NCBI RefSeq assembly: GCF_021654165.1
Contig: NZ_JAKFZN010000001.1
Location: forward strand, 372,001-436,000
DNA from: Nereida sp. MMG025
GTDB taxonomy: Bacteria; Pseudomonadota; Alphaproteobacteria; Rhodobacterales; Rhodobacteraceae
DNA: 64,000 bases
Direction: 5' to 3'
Shown here piece after piece: positions 54,973-63,092 of this stretch. Each line of letters starts with the position of its first letter. Within the stretch, counting starts at the first letter, position 1. Made by a program: the position numbers and the translations under genes. The notes under the pieces were generated by a model. The model made no database searches and was not told the origin of the DNA. It worked only from the letters and a program-made list of their open reading frames with translations.

Positions 54973-55360
54973 CTGTCGTTCTCCTTTGGATGCGTCTCGC
55001 GCCCTGTTGCGCGACACGTGTCACAGGCTGATCACCCCGTTTTGAATTTGTCCGATCACAGTTTTTTGACGCTCGGCGGACGCCCGAAATGCGTGCGGAA
55101 AACGCGACAATCGTGCAACCCCGCGCAGCGTTTCGCCCATCACAACCGCCATGCGGCAGATGTCTGCGCAGTCAAAGACGGTCGGCAACACTTTGCTTTG
55201 CCGCGCGGCCAAGCACGGCGGCGGCAATCTGAATGAGTGCAAGGGCATGTGGCTGTCAGCTGGAAGTGGATAACCCGTTCCTCAATTATCCATCTCGGGT
55301 GCCCTTGGCCTGCCGCGCTTTTTAGGTATTTTAAGCAACAATGAAGCAAGGGGTTTTGCG
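54973..55360. other. 388-bp region without a supported gene
   Basis: Lies between the divergent barrel and SDR genes and should hold both promoters. A minus-strand reading frame at 55021-55248 has no ribosome site and no recognisable family, so it is not called. An AT-rich segment at about 55320-55350 precedes the SDR gene. No repeat or RNA gene was recognised. Confidence 0.6.
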
Positions 55361-56092
55361 ATGAACATCAAAGGTGCAAGCTGCATTGTAACGGGGGGCG
55401 CGTCTGGCCTTGGCTTGGCCACGGCCAAAGGTTTTTTGGCGGCAGGGGCCGAGGTGCTTTTGCTGGATCTTGACCCAAAAGGGGCGCAGGTTGCCGCGCA
55501 GATCGGTGCGCGGTTTGCACAAACCGATGTAACGGATGACGCCAGCGTGCAGACCGCGCTTGCCGATCTTGAGAAACTGGACGTCGCGGTCAATTGCGCC
55601 GGTATTGCGACGGGTGAAAAAACCGTGGGCCGTGACGGGGCGCATCAACTGGCGTCCTTTCGGCGCACGGTGGATATCAACCTTGTAGGCAGTTTCAACG
55701 TGGCACGCCTTGCAGCCGCCAAAATGGCGCAAAATGACGGCCCCATGCGGGGTGTTGTGATTAACACCGCCTCCATCGCCGCTTTTGACGGGCAAAAGGG
55801 CCAAACCGCTTATGCAGCCTCTAAAGCCGGTATTGCGGGACTATCACTTCCGATGGCCCGCGATCTGGCCAGCTTGGGGATCCGCGTGATGGCCATTGCA
55901 CCGGGGATTTTTCGCACGCCCATGCTGGAGGGTCTGGGAGAAGATATCATGGATGACCTGGCAGCCGATGTCACATTTCCCAAACGCTTGGGGGACCCGG
56001 CCGAATTTGCACGCCTGGCGCAGTTTATCATCGAATGTGACTATCTGAACGGCGAGGTCATTCGCCTTGACGGCGCCTTACGCATGCCTTGA
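55361..56092 (+). CDS. SDR-family oxidoreductase (type-II hydroxyacyl-CoA dehydrogenase-like)
   Basis: A 243-residue NAD(P)-dependent SDR with TGGASGLGLA (11-20), an acidic residue after beta-2 (LLDLDPK) favouring NAD, NCAGIA (78-83), and catalytic S138, Y151 and K155. The overall sequence resembles HSD17B10/3-hydroxy-2-methylbutyryl-CoA dehydrogenase types. The substrate is inferred only from similarity. It is followed by a ClbS/DfsB-like gene 56 bp downstream. Confidence 0.88.
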   Translation: MNIKGASCIVTGGASGLGLATAKGFLAAGAEVLLLDLDPKGAQVAAQIGARFAQTDVTDDASVQTALADLEKLDVAVNCAGIATGEKTVGRDGAHQLASFRRTVDINLVGSFNVARLAAAKMAQNDGPMRGVVINTASIAAFDGQKGQTAYAASKAGIAGLSLPMARDLASLGIRVMAIAPGIFRTPMLEGLGEDIMDDLAADVTFPKRLGDPAEFARLAQFIIECDYLNGEVIRLDGALRMP

Positions 56093-56148
56093 TCCGCATC
56101 AAAGCCGGCACGGCGGCCACCTGATATCGTTTTTGCAGGAGGCCCGCT

Positions 56149-56643
56149 ATGCCAGCGACATCAAAACGTGCTTTGCAAGAGATAACGGTCAAGGAATACC
56201 AGAAACTTCAAAGCCTGATCGACGCAATCAGCAGCACCGAGGCGCAGAAAAAAGACAGTGATGATATATCCATCAAGGATATCATCGCGCACCGCGCCCG
56301 TTGGATCACCTTGTTCATGGGATGGTATGCGGACGGGCAAGCCGGCAAAGACGCGGCCTTCCCTGCCGCGGGCTATAAATGGAACGCGTTGCCGCGCTAC
56401 AATGCCGATTTGCGTGCCAAACAAGCCACTGTGGATTGGCCGCAAGCCAAGCAGATGTTCGCCACGGCCCATGAAACACCTTTGCTGTTCATAACCAAAT
56501 TGCCGGAAAGCGCGCTTTATGGCGGCCCGATGAAGGGGGCGAAAAATACATGGACCACAGGCCGTTGGGCCGAAGCCGCAGGACCCAGTCACTACCGATC
56601 TGCGGCAAAATACATCCGTGCCAGACGCCGCGCTTTGGCCTGA
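56149..56643 (+). CDS. ClbS/DfsB-family four-helix protein (DUF1706)
   Basis: A 164-residue protein. The pattern TVKEYQKLQSLIDAI..., SIKDIIAHRARWITLFMGWY..., AAGYKWNALPRYNADL is that of the DinB-like DUF1706/ClbS group. ClbS protects colibactin producers by hydrolysing the toxin's cyclopropane, and DfsB proteins resist difficidin-type stress, but most members are uncharacterised. No natural-product cluster is present here. GCAGGAGGCC supplies a strong ribosome site. Confidence 0.78.
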   Translation: MPATSKRALQEITVKEYQKLQSLIDAISSTEAQKKDSDDISIKDIIAHRARWITLFMGWYADGQAGKDAAFPAAGYKWNALPRYNADLRAKQATVDWPQAKQMFATAHETPLLFITKLPESALYGGPMKGAKNTWTTGRWAEAAGPSHYRSAAKYIRARRRALA

Positions 56644-56722
56644 AAGGCTAAGCCGCCCGCTCTTTCATTGTTGCACAAATACCTGCGCCGCAGGCGGCGT
56701 GACCTGCGATGTCGGGTGCACC

Positions 56723-58531
56723 CTAGCTTTCGGATTTTTCGGCCAGATCCAGCCACTCTTCTTCTGCCGCGGCCAGCTTGTTTTGCCGCTCGACCAGCCC
56801 CTCGGTGGCTTTGGCGAACTTCACAGGTTCTGCGGTATAAAGGTCGGGTTGCGCCAGATAGTGTTCCAGCTTCGCAATCTCGGCCTGCAGGCGCTCCATC
56901 TCAGCGGGCAAGGCCTCTAAGCGATGCTTTTGTGTGAATGACAGGCCCGATGGTTTTTCGACCGCTTTTGGTTTGTCTTGCGGTTTGGGGGTCTTTGTTT
57001 GGGCCATCTGTGCCGCAGCTACCTCTTGGCGCTGTTCTTGGTAATCGCTCCATCCGCCAGCATAGGCCGTGGCCCGGCCATCGCCTTCCATTGCGATGGT
57101 TGTTGTGGCGACGCGGTCCAGAAAATCCCTGTCGTGGCTGACCAGCAGGACCGTTCCGTCGTAATCACCCAAAAGGTCTTGCATCAGGTCCAGCGTTTCA
57201 ACATCCAGATCGTTGGTCGGTTCGTCCAAGACCAACAAGTTCGACGACCGCGCCATGATTTTCGCCAAAAGGAGCCGCGCTTTCTCACCGCCCGACAAAG
57301 ACCGCACAGGCGCGCGCGCCTGACGTTCGTCAAACAAAAAGTCCTTGAGATAGCCGACCACATGGCGCGGGTTGCCCTGCACCATCACCTGATCGGCTTT
57401 GCCCGACACCCGCATATCCTTGTCCCCTGTCAGACTGTCCCAAAGGGTCATGTCAGGATCCAACTGTGCGCGGCTTTGATCAAAAACCGCCAATTCCAGA
57501 TTGGTGCCCATTTTCACCGATCCGCTGTCAGGTGTTTCGTCGCCGATCAGCATTTTGAGCAGCGTTGTCTTGCCTGCGCCGTTTGGACCCACAAAGGCCA
57601 CGCGGTCCTTGCGGTGCACTTTTATCGAAAAATCATCGAGGATACGTTTTTCGCCGTAAGCCTTTGAAATTCCCACCGCTTCAATGACTTTCTTGCCAGA
57701 TGTCGGCCCGGCCTCTAGCGTCATCGCGGCGGCCCCCTGACGGCGGATCATGCTGGATCGTTCTGCGCGCAGCTCTTGCAGCGCACGCACCCGCCCTTGG
57801 TTACGTTTGCGCCGCGCAGAGATGCCTTCTACGGCCCATTTGCCTTCCGCCTTGATCAAGCGATCAAGCTTGTGGCGCTGCATGTCTTCGTCTTCCCAGG
57901 TCTTGTCGCGCCATGCCTCAAACGCATCAAACCCCTTTTCCTGGCGTCGCACCGCGCCGCGATCGATCCATAGGGTGGCTTTGGTCAAGGCCCGCAAAAA
58001 GGCGCGGTCGTGGCTGATCAGCACATAGGCTTTACGGGTTTGTTTTAGCTCGGCCTCAAGCCAGTTGATCGCTTCGATATCCAGATGGTTCGTGGGTTCG
58101 TCCAGCAGCATCAGATCGGGCGCTTCGGCCATCAGCTTGGCCAGCGCCGCGCGTCGGCGTTCACCGCCCGAGGCTGTGTTAACATCGCCTGCAGGATCAA
58201 ATTTTAACCCTTCCGCTACCATTTCGACCTTGTACATCTCGGACGGATCAAGCCCGCTGGTGGCGTAATCCCCAAGCGTGGCAAAGCCCTCCATCGTTGG
58301 GTCTTGTTCCATATACCCCACGCTAAAGCCCGGCGGCACCACACGGTCGCCTGTATCGGGTTCCACCAATGCGGCCATGACCTTCATCAAGGTGGATTTA
58401 CCCGATCCGTTGCGCCCCACAAGCGCCACACGGTCGCCTTGCTGAACGATCAGGGACAGATCAGAAAATACGGGTTCGCCGCCAAAGGTCAGCGAAATGT
58501 CGGAAAGCTGTAATAGGGGTGCGCGTGCCAT
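56723..58531 (-). CDS. ABC-F family ATPase (Uup-like)
   Basis: A 602-residue soluble protein with two ABC ATPase domains and no membrane segment. Walker A motifs are GRNGSGKSTL (~38-47) and GPNGAGKTTL (~312-321). Signature and Walker B stretches are SGGERRRAALAKL...LLDEPTNHLD and SGGEKARLLLAKI...VLDEPTNDLD. A C-terminal coiled coil (~530-600) is typical of Uup. ABC-F proteins act on the ribosome; antibiotic resistance is not implied. Confidence 0.92.
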   Translation of the reverse strand: MARAPLLQLSDISLTFGGEPVFSDLSLIVQQGDRVALVGRNGSGKSTLMKVMAALVEPDTGDRVVPPGFSVGYMEQDPTMEGFATLGDYATSGLDPSEMYKVEMVAEGLKFDPAGDVNTASGGERRRAALAKLMAEAPDLMLLDEPTNHLDIEAINWLEAELKQTRKAYVLISHDRAFLRALTKATLWIDRGAVRRQEKGFDAFEAWRDKTWEDEDMQRHKLDRLIKAEGKWAVEGISARRKRNQGRVRALQELRAERSSMIRRQGAAAMTLEAGPTSGKKVIEAVGISKAYGEKRILDDFSIKVHRKDRVAFVGPNGAGKTTLLKMLIGDETPDSGSVKMGTNLELAVFDQSRAQLDPDMTLWDSLTGDKDMRVSGKADQVMVQGNPRHVVGYLKDFLFDERQARAPVRSLSGGEKARLLLAKIMARSSNLLVLDEPTNDLDVETLDLMQDLLGDYDGTVLLVSHDRDFLDRVATTTIAMEGDGRATAYAGGWSDYQEQRQEVAAAQMAQTKTPKPQDKPKAVEKPSGLSFTQKHRLEALPAEMERLQAEIAKLEHYLAQPDLYTAEPVKFAKATEGLVERQNKLAAAEEEWLDLAEKSES

Positions 58532-58569
58532 GAGCTGCAGCTAGAGGGCCACCACGCGCCCGTCAAGCA

Positions 58570-59292
58570 CTAGCCCTGCCATGCCATCAAAAGACGGCGG
58601 CGATTTTCGGGAATTGCGTCGATTTCAAGGGCGGTAAAAATATGGGTTGTCTGCATTTGCGTGTCTTGCACCGCATGGTCACCAACCCAACCGCCCATCA
58701 TCAGATAGGTACGCAACAAGGGCGGAAGCGGCGTGTTTTGCGCGCCTTCTATCAGCGGCAAGGCAACCGCGTCAGCGGATTTGATCTTGGGCCTGAGAGC
58801 AGCTGGCCCCAAATGACGCGCGTTCAGGCGTGACAGCGCGGCGCTGTGGCGTGTGGCATCCGCGCCCGCAAAGCTGGAACAGCCAAAGATCAATGCGACG
58901 TCTAGCTGATTGACAATCTGGGCCAAAGCCCCCCACGCCAAACGCAAGACATCGGGGTCTGTAGTGTCAGGCTCGACACAGACGCGGCCCAGTTCCAACA
59001 GCGGTTTTTGAATGACGGCCAATGGAGCCAGATCATAAAACTGCGCCGAATAACTGCTCTGCGCGGCCTGGGCCCCATTGGCCAGAACCAATGCGCGAAA
59101 CCCGCCAACGACCGCGCCATTGCGCTGATCGCGCACGGCAAAATGGCGACATGCGGTATCAAAGCGGTCTTGATCAATTCCCGGGCGGCCGAAAAAGGCA
59201 CGATGGCGCAGGCGCTGCACATCACGGATCGCATCTGGGCTGTGCGCCTCTTGGACGATGTAGCGTTGCGTGATTTTCGCCTGTGCCGTCAC
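58570..59292 (-). CDS. olsB: GNAT-fold acyltransferase, probable OlsB (ornithine lipid synthesis)
   Basis: A ~240-residue N-acyltransferase resembling OlsB, which transfers a 3-hydroxyacyl chain from ACP to ornithine to make lyso-ornithine lipid. Diagnostic parts are RLRHRAFFGRPGIDQDRFD, LLELGRVCVEPDT and SRLNARHLGPAAL. A GTG at 59292 with AAAGGA nine bases upstream is preferred; ATGs at 59313 and 59409 are possible. The partner acyltransferase olsA is not in the window. Confidence 0.75.
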   Translation of the reverse strand: MTAQAKITQRYIVQEAHSPDAIRDVQRLRHRAFFGRPGIDQDRFDTACRHFAVRDQRNGAVVGGFRALVLANGAQAAQSSYSAQFYDLAPLAVIQKPLLELGRVCVEPDTTDPDVLRLAWGALAQIVNQLDVALIFGCSSFAGADATRHSAALSRLNARHLGPAALRPKIKSADAVALPLIEGAQNTPLPPLLRTYLMMGGWVGDHAVQDTQMQTTHIFTALEIDAIPENRRRLLMAWQG

Positions 59293-59441
59293 AGTGATGT
59301 GTCCTTTGTTCATCGCGCTTTGCACCACCGGCCCCTTGGTGATTGCCGATCTGACCCTATTTAGTGTTGCACACAAGGTCACGCCCTTAGCAAGCATTGG
59401 GATGACCAAGGCACCAAGATACGGGCAAAAAAGGAGACGGT

Positions 59442-59837
59442 ATGGATAAAGTCGTCAAATCAGACGCCGAATGGCGTGCGCAACTGGACGATCTGGCGTT
59501 CAAAGTGCTGCGCAAACACGGCACCGAACGCGCAGGCACGCATGATGATTTCCCCAAAGAGCCCGGCACATATATGTGCAAGGGCTGTGGTGCGCCGCTG
59601 TTCGATCAGGCCCATAAGTTTGAAAGCGGCACAGGCTGGCCATCGTTCTATCAGCCGCTGGACGGTGAAATGGTTGGCGAAAGTCAGGACAACAGCTTTT
59701 TCATGCGCCGCACAGAAGTGCATTGCAATCGCTGCGACGGGCATCTGGGGCATGTCTTTCCCGATGGTCCAAACCCGACAGGCCTGCGCTATTGCATCAA
59801 TGGCGTCGCTTTGGAGTTTGAGCCTGAGGACGATTAG
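59442..59837 (+). CDS. msrB: Peptide-methionine (R)-S-oxide reductase
   Basis: Repairs methionine-R-sulfoxide in proteins. The 131-residue protein has the two zinc-binding pairs C46/C49 (CKGCG) and C95/C98 (CNRC), the TGWPSFY segment and the catalytic C118 in RYCINGVALEF. AAGGAGACGGT precedes the start. It is convergent with bamE, with a GC hairpin between. Confidence 0.96.
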   Translation: MDKVVKSDAEWRAQLDDLAFKVLRKHGTERAGTHDDFPKEPGTYMCKGCGAPLFDQAHKFESGTGWPSFYQPLDGEMVGESQDNSFFMRRTEVHCNRCDGHLGHVFPDGPNPTGLRYCINGVALEFEPEDD

Positions 59838-59844
59838 ACAATGC

Positions 59845-59868
59845 TTGGCGGGGGGCTGCCCCCGCCAA
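59845..59868. terminator. GC hairpin between msrB and bamE
   Basis: TTGGCGGGGG (59845-59854) and CCCCCGCCAA (59859-59868) form a 10-bp stem with a GCTG loop in the short convergent gap. There is no T run, so termination efficiency is uncertain. Confidence 0.55.
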
Positions 59869-59873
59869 CACCG

Positions 59874-60341
59874 TTATCCGTCGGGGTTCAGCACCGTGCC
59901 CGCATCAAAGCGTCCAAGGTTGCCAAGCAACTGGCGCAGGAACGTCACGCCTTGGACATTGCTGTCGGTCACGCGTCTGGAAATCGGAACAACTTTGCCG
60001 TCTTCAAGGGTGAAGCGTTCGATATTGGCGACAAAATCCGCATCATCAAACGTGATCGCAACGACCTGACGATCAATGGGCCGGGGCTGTTGATAGGCAA
60101 AGTATCTCCAGCGGCTTGCCACATAGTAGAGGCCTGCGTCGTTGGTCACACCGCCCGCTGTGGGGGGACCAACAAGTTCGATCACGGAATCGCGGATATC
60201 AACACCCACCAGCACCTCGGCCAGTTCCGCATCGGTCGGCGCATAGCCGTGATTGCGAAATTGTGCGGCACATGCAGCCAAGCTGATGACAACCCCGCCG
60301 ATAAGAATTGCTTTTGCGATCCGCGCCTTTAGTCGTGTCAT
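59874..60341 (-). CDS. bamE: Outer-membrane assembly lipoprotein BamE (SmpA/OmlA)
   Basis: A 155-residue lipoprotein with signal MTRLKARIAKAILIGGVVIS and lipobox LAAC, then the SmpA/OmlA domain (VLVGVDIRDSVIELVGPPTAGGV, GLYYVASRWRYFAYQQPRPIDRQVVAITFD). It supports the Bam complex that inserts outer-membrane barrels. The start at 60341 is chosen for signal-peptide shape; an in-frame ATG at 60353 is possible. It is divergent from the yceD gene. Confidence 0.88.
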   Translation of the reverse strand: MTRLKARIAKAILIGGVVISLAACAAQFRNHGYAPTDAELAEVLVGVDIRDSVIELVGPPTAGGVTNDAGLYYVASRWRYFAYQQPRPIDRQVVAITFDDADFVANIERFTLEDGKVVPISRRVTDSNVQGVTFLRQLLGNLGRFDAGTVLNPDG

Positions 60342-60428
60342 TGTGCCGATCATGCCCCTGCCCTTGGCCTTTGCTTGGCTCAGGCTTATAGAACGCGCAC
60401 GATGTGTTCAAGAATGGAAAGATGCCCC

Positions 60429-60968
60429 ATGACCTCTGCCCCGACACGATTGCGTTTGGCTGATCTGGCGTCACGCAAACCAACACGTTTCAACATCGCC
60501 CCCACGGGTGCCGCGCTTGCGGCCCTCCAAGAGATGTTTGAGGTCGATGATCTGCGCAAGTTGCGGTTTGAGGGGCACATCAGTCCGCAAGGCAAGCGCA
60601 ACTGGTTTTTGTCTGCCCATCTGGGCGCCACGGTGGTGCAACCTTGCGTGAGCACCTTCGCGCCTGTGACCACGCGGATCGAAGAAGAGGTCGAGCGGCT
60701 TTACACAGACACCCCCCCCGAAGTCGAAGACGCCTCGGAGATCGAAATGCCCGAAGACGACCGCATCGAGGCCTTGCCCGAAGAGATTGATCTGATGGCA
60801 ATTTTGTCAGAGGCGCTGGCCTTGGCGATCCCGGCGTTTCCACGCGCGGAAGATGCCCCTGCCGTTGAGATCAGCGTCACCGAGCCCGGCAAAGAGGCGA
60901 TGACAGATGATGATGCCAAGCCCTTTGCGGGCTTGGCAGATTTGCTGAAGAAAAGCGACGAAACCTAA
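60429..60968 (+). CDS. YceD family (DUF177) protein
   Basis: A 179-residue DUF177 protein, starting at 60429 (MTSAPTRLRLADLASRKPTRFNI). DUF177 genes normally sit directly before rpmF and are linked to 23S rRNA/L32 metabolism. The conserved cysteines and VxRxC pattern are only partly visible. The central and C-terminal parts are rich in Asp and Glu. Here rpmF is 1.9 kb downstream because a minus-strand gene intervenes. Confidence 0.82.
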   Translation: MTSAPTRLRLADLASRKPTRFNIAPTGAALAALQEMFEVDDLRKLRFEGHISPQGKRNWFLSAHLGATVVQPCVSTFAPVTTRIEEEVERLYTDTPPEVEDASEIEMPEDDRIEALPEEIDLMAILSEALALAIPAFPRAEDAPAVEISVTEPGKEAMTDDDAKPFAGLADLLKKSDET

Positions 60969-60989
60969 CGGCGCGCACAGGATTGCGCC

Positions 60990-62567
60990 CTAGCCTACCG
61001 TCACCCACCGCAGGATAAAGAAGTTGTCGGGGCGTTGCGTAAGCGAGATATTGTCCCGCGCGCCCCAAACAAGCGGCTGCACATAAAGCGGCACATAGGC
61101 CTGTTCGTCCTGCAAAATCTGCGCAACCTCATCCAACATCGCCTGACGCTTGGTATCGTCAATCTCGGATTGAATCATCGGCAGCAGTTCGTCCACACGT
61201 GCGTTCGAAAAGTCCCCGAAGTTCCAGCTGCCCAGTTTCTTTTCGGTGTCCGGCGTATGGGCCAAAAAGCGCACAGGGTGTTCTGCGTCAAACGTGCCTG
61301 GCGACCAGCCAAGCAGATACATGTCAAAATTATCTTCACGCAGTTCGGCCCAATAGCCGCGCACAGGCATCGCCTCCAGCTCGGCTGAAATGCCGATTTG
61401 CGCCAGCATCGACACCACCGCCTGACACACGGCTTCGTCGTTCAGATAGCGGTCATTGGGGCATTTGAGACCAAATGAGAACCCATCCGCATAGCCCGCC
61501 TCGGCCAGAAGTGCTTTTGCACCCTCGACGTCAAAGGCGGGGCGATCGGCCAATGCAGATGTGTAGCCGCGCATCGCGGGGCTGACCAACTGGCTGGCAG
61601 GTTCGGCGTTGCCGCGCATGATTGTCTGCAAAATCGCTGGCACATTGATCGCGTGGGCCACGGCTTTGCGCACGCGCACGTCCTGAAACGGGTTTGGTGC
61701 GCCTGCATCGGCGGCGTATTTCAAACTGTCGGCGGCATGCGGGAACCCAAGCATAATGACACGCGCCTCGATGCCTTGGATCACATCAACGCCGTCCGCA
61801 CCTTGCAAGCGCGCCGCATCCTGAATGGGCACAGGGTTGATCATATCCACATCGCCCGCCAGCAGCGCAGCAACAGCCGTGGCCGAGTTCTGGATCGGGG
61901 TGAATTCCGCACGGGTAATGTTGTGCTCTGCCTCGCCCCACCAAGTGGCATTGGGTTCCAGCACCGTTTTCAGACCGGGCTGGCGTTCAACCAACTGGAA
62001 CGCGCCTGTGCCATTGGCATTGAGCGTGGCAAAATTCTCGCCCTCTTTGGTGGGCGCCACCACGTCATTTTCAGCGGCCCACCCGCTGTCCATGATCATC
62101 CAGTTGGCAATACTATCAGGGAAGATCGGATTTGGCGCCGTGGTCATGATATCAACGGTGAAGTCATCGACGACCTTAACCTGCGACACAGGGGCAAACC
62201 AGCTGGCCGTGTCCGCGGTTTCAGAACTGGCGCGCTGATAGCTAAAAAGGACATCTTCGGCCGTAAACGCCTGCCCCCCGTGGAAGGTGACCCCTTCGCG
62301 CAGTGTAAAGCGCCAGCCCTCGCCATCTCCGATGGGTTCCCAAGAGGTCGCAAGCGCCGGCTCAACCGCCATATCTTTGCCGCGCCGCACAAGCCCTTCG
62401 TAAACATTGTTCAAAAAGCCAAGAACAGGGGCCGAATTGACGGCATGGGGGTCCATTGTCTGCGGATCGGTCGTGCCCGCCCACTTGAAGGTTTCGGCCT
62501 GCACTGGCGCGGCCGTGCAAAGCGCGATCAGCGATGCAGCACTCAGGGATTTCATGGAATAACGCAT
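60990..62567 (-). CDS. ABC transporter substrate-binding protein, family 5 (peptide/nickel type)
   Basis: A 525-residue periplasmic binding protein with signal MRYSMKSLSAASLIALCTAAPVQA and the SBP-5 signatures DPQTMDPHAVNSAPVLGFLNN, LREGVTFHGGQAFTAEDVLFSYQR and VRKAVAHAINVPAIL. It would bind an oligopeptide or other ligand for an ABC importer, but no permease or ATPase genes adjoin it. AAAGGATCC precedes the ATG at 62567. Confidence 0.92.
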   Translation of the reverse strand: MRYSMKSLSAASLIALCTAAPVQAETFKWAGTTDPQTMDPHAVNSAPVLGFLNNVYEGLVRRGKDMAVEPALATSWEPIGDGEGWRFTLREGVTFHGGQAFTAEDVLFSYQRASSETADTASWFAPVSQVKVVDDFTVDIMTTAPNPIFPDSIANWMIMDSGWAAENDVVAPTKEGENFATLNANGTGAFQLVERQPGLKTVLEPNATWWGEAEHNITRAEFTPIQNSATAVAALLAGDVDMINPVPIQDAARLQGADGVDVIQGIEARVIMLGFPHAADSLKYAADAGAPNPFQDVRVRKAVAHAINVPAILQTIMRGNAEPASQLVSPAMRGYTSALADRPAFDVEGAKALLAEAGYADGFSFGLKCPNDRYLNDEAVCQAVVSMLAQIGISAELEAMPVRGYWAELREDNFDMYLLGWSPGTFDAEHPVRFLAHTPDTEKKLGSWNFGDFSNARVDELLPMIQSEIDDTKRQAMLDEVAQILQDEQAYVPLYVQPLVWGARDNISLTQRPDNFFILRWVTVG

Positions 62568-62848
62568 GTTTCAGGATCCTTTGATCTGTCGGCGGGACTG
62601 TCCCGCATGCAGGTGAGGTTAGCCTGTCTTTCGGCGTCTGCCACAAAAATGGCGATGCAACGCGCAGACAAATGTAAAAATGCTTGCGCTTATGGGGGGT
62701 TTGGCTGTAGGTCGCGGCTCTGAGATATACCAATCCGATCAAACGGGGCTGGACAGTGCGGCGGGAATCCCTTAGCTGCGCCGCACACGCACCACAACAG
62801 ACACCTAAGGGCACCAAATGGTCCCCTGCAAATACCTGAGGTTGAGAC
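62568..62848. other. 281-bp intergenic region upstream of rpmF
   Basis: Non-coding region between the binding-protein gene and rpmF. A weak promoter-like arrangement, TTGGCT (62701-62706), 17 bp, then GATATA (62724-62729), lies upstream of rpmF. No other structure was recognised. Confidence 0.35.
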
Positions 62849-63058
62849 ATGGCTGTCCCCCAGAATAAGATTTCAAAATCCCGTCGCAACAACCGTCGCG
62901 CACATGACGCTTTGACGGCTGCGAATCCGAACGAATGTTCGAACTGTGGCGAACTCAAGCGCCCGCACCACGTTTGTGCAGCTTGCGGCCACTATGACGA
63001 CAAAGAAGTGGTTGCACTGGTCGACGAAGTTGAGTTGGATGAAGACGACGCGGCGTAA
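62849..63058 (+). CDS. rpmF: 50S ribosomal protein L32
   Basis: A 69-residue ribosomal protein with the canonical N-terminus [21 protein letters not shown]. The zinc-ribbon cysteines C30, C33, C43 and C46 (ECSNCGELK...VCAACGHY) are intact. A short acidic tail ([12 protein letters not shown]) follows. It is 34 bp upstream of plsX, the usual order. Confidence 0.97.
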   Translation: MAVPQNKISKSRRNNRRAHDALTAANPNECSNCGELKRPHHVCAACGHYDDKEVVALVDEVELDEDDAA

Positions 63059-63092
63059 GCTGCTTCCAACAACCAACTTAATGTGAGGCGCA

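Noticed and set aside
55021-55248. Possible 75-residue minus-strand protein upstream of the barrel gene
   Set aside because: No ribosome site, no recognised family and a location in a promoter-bearing gap. It may be chance in GC-rich DNA.
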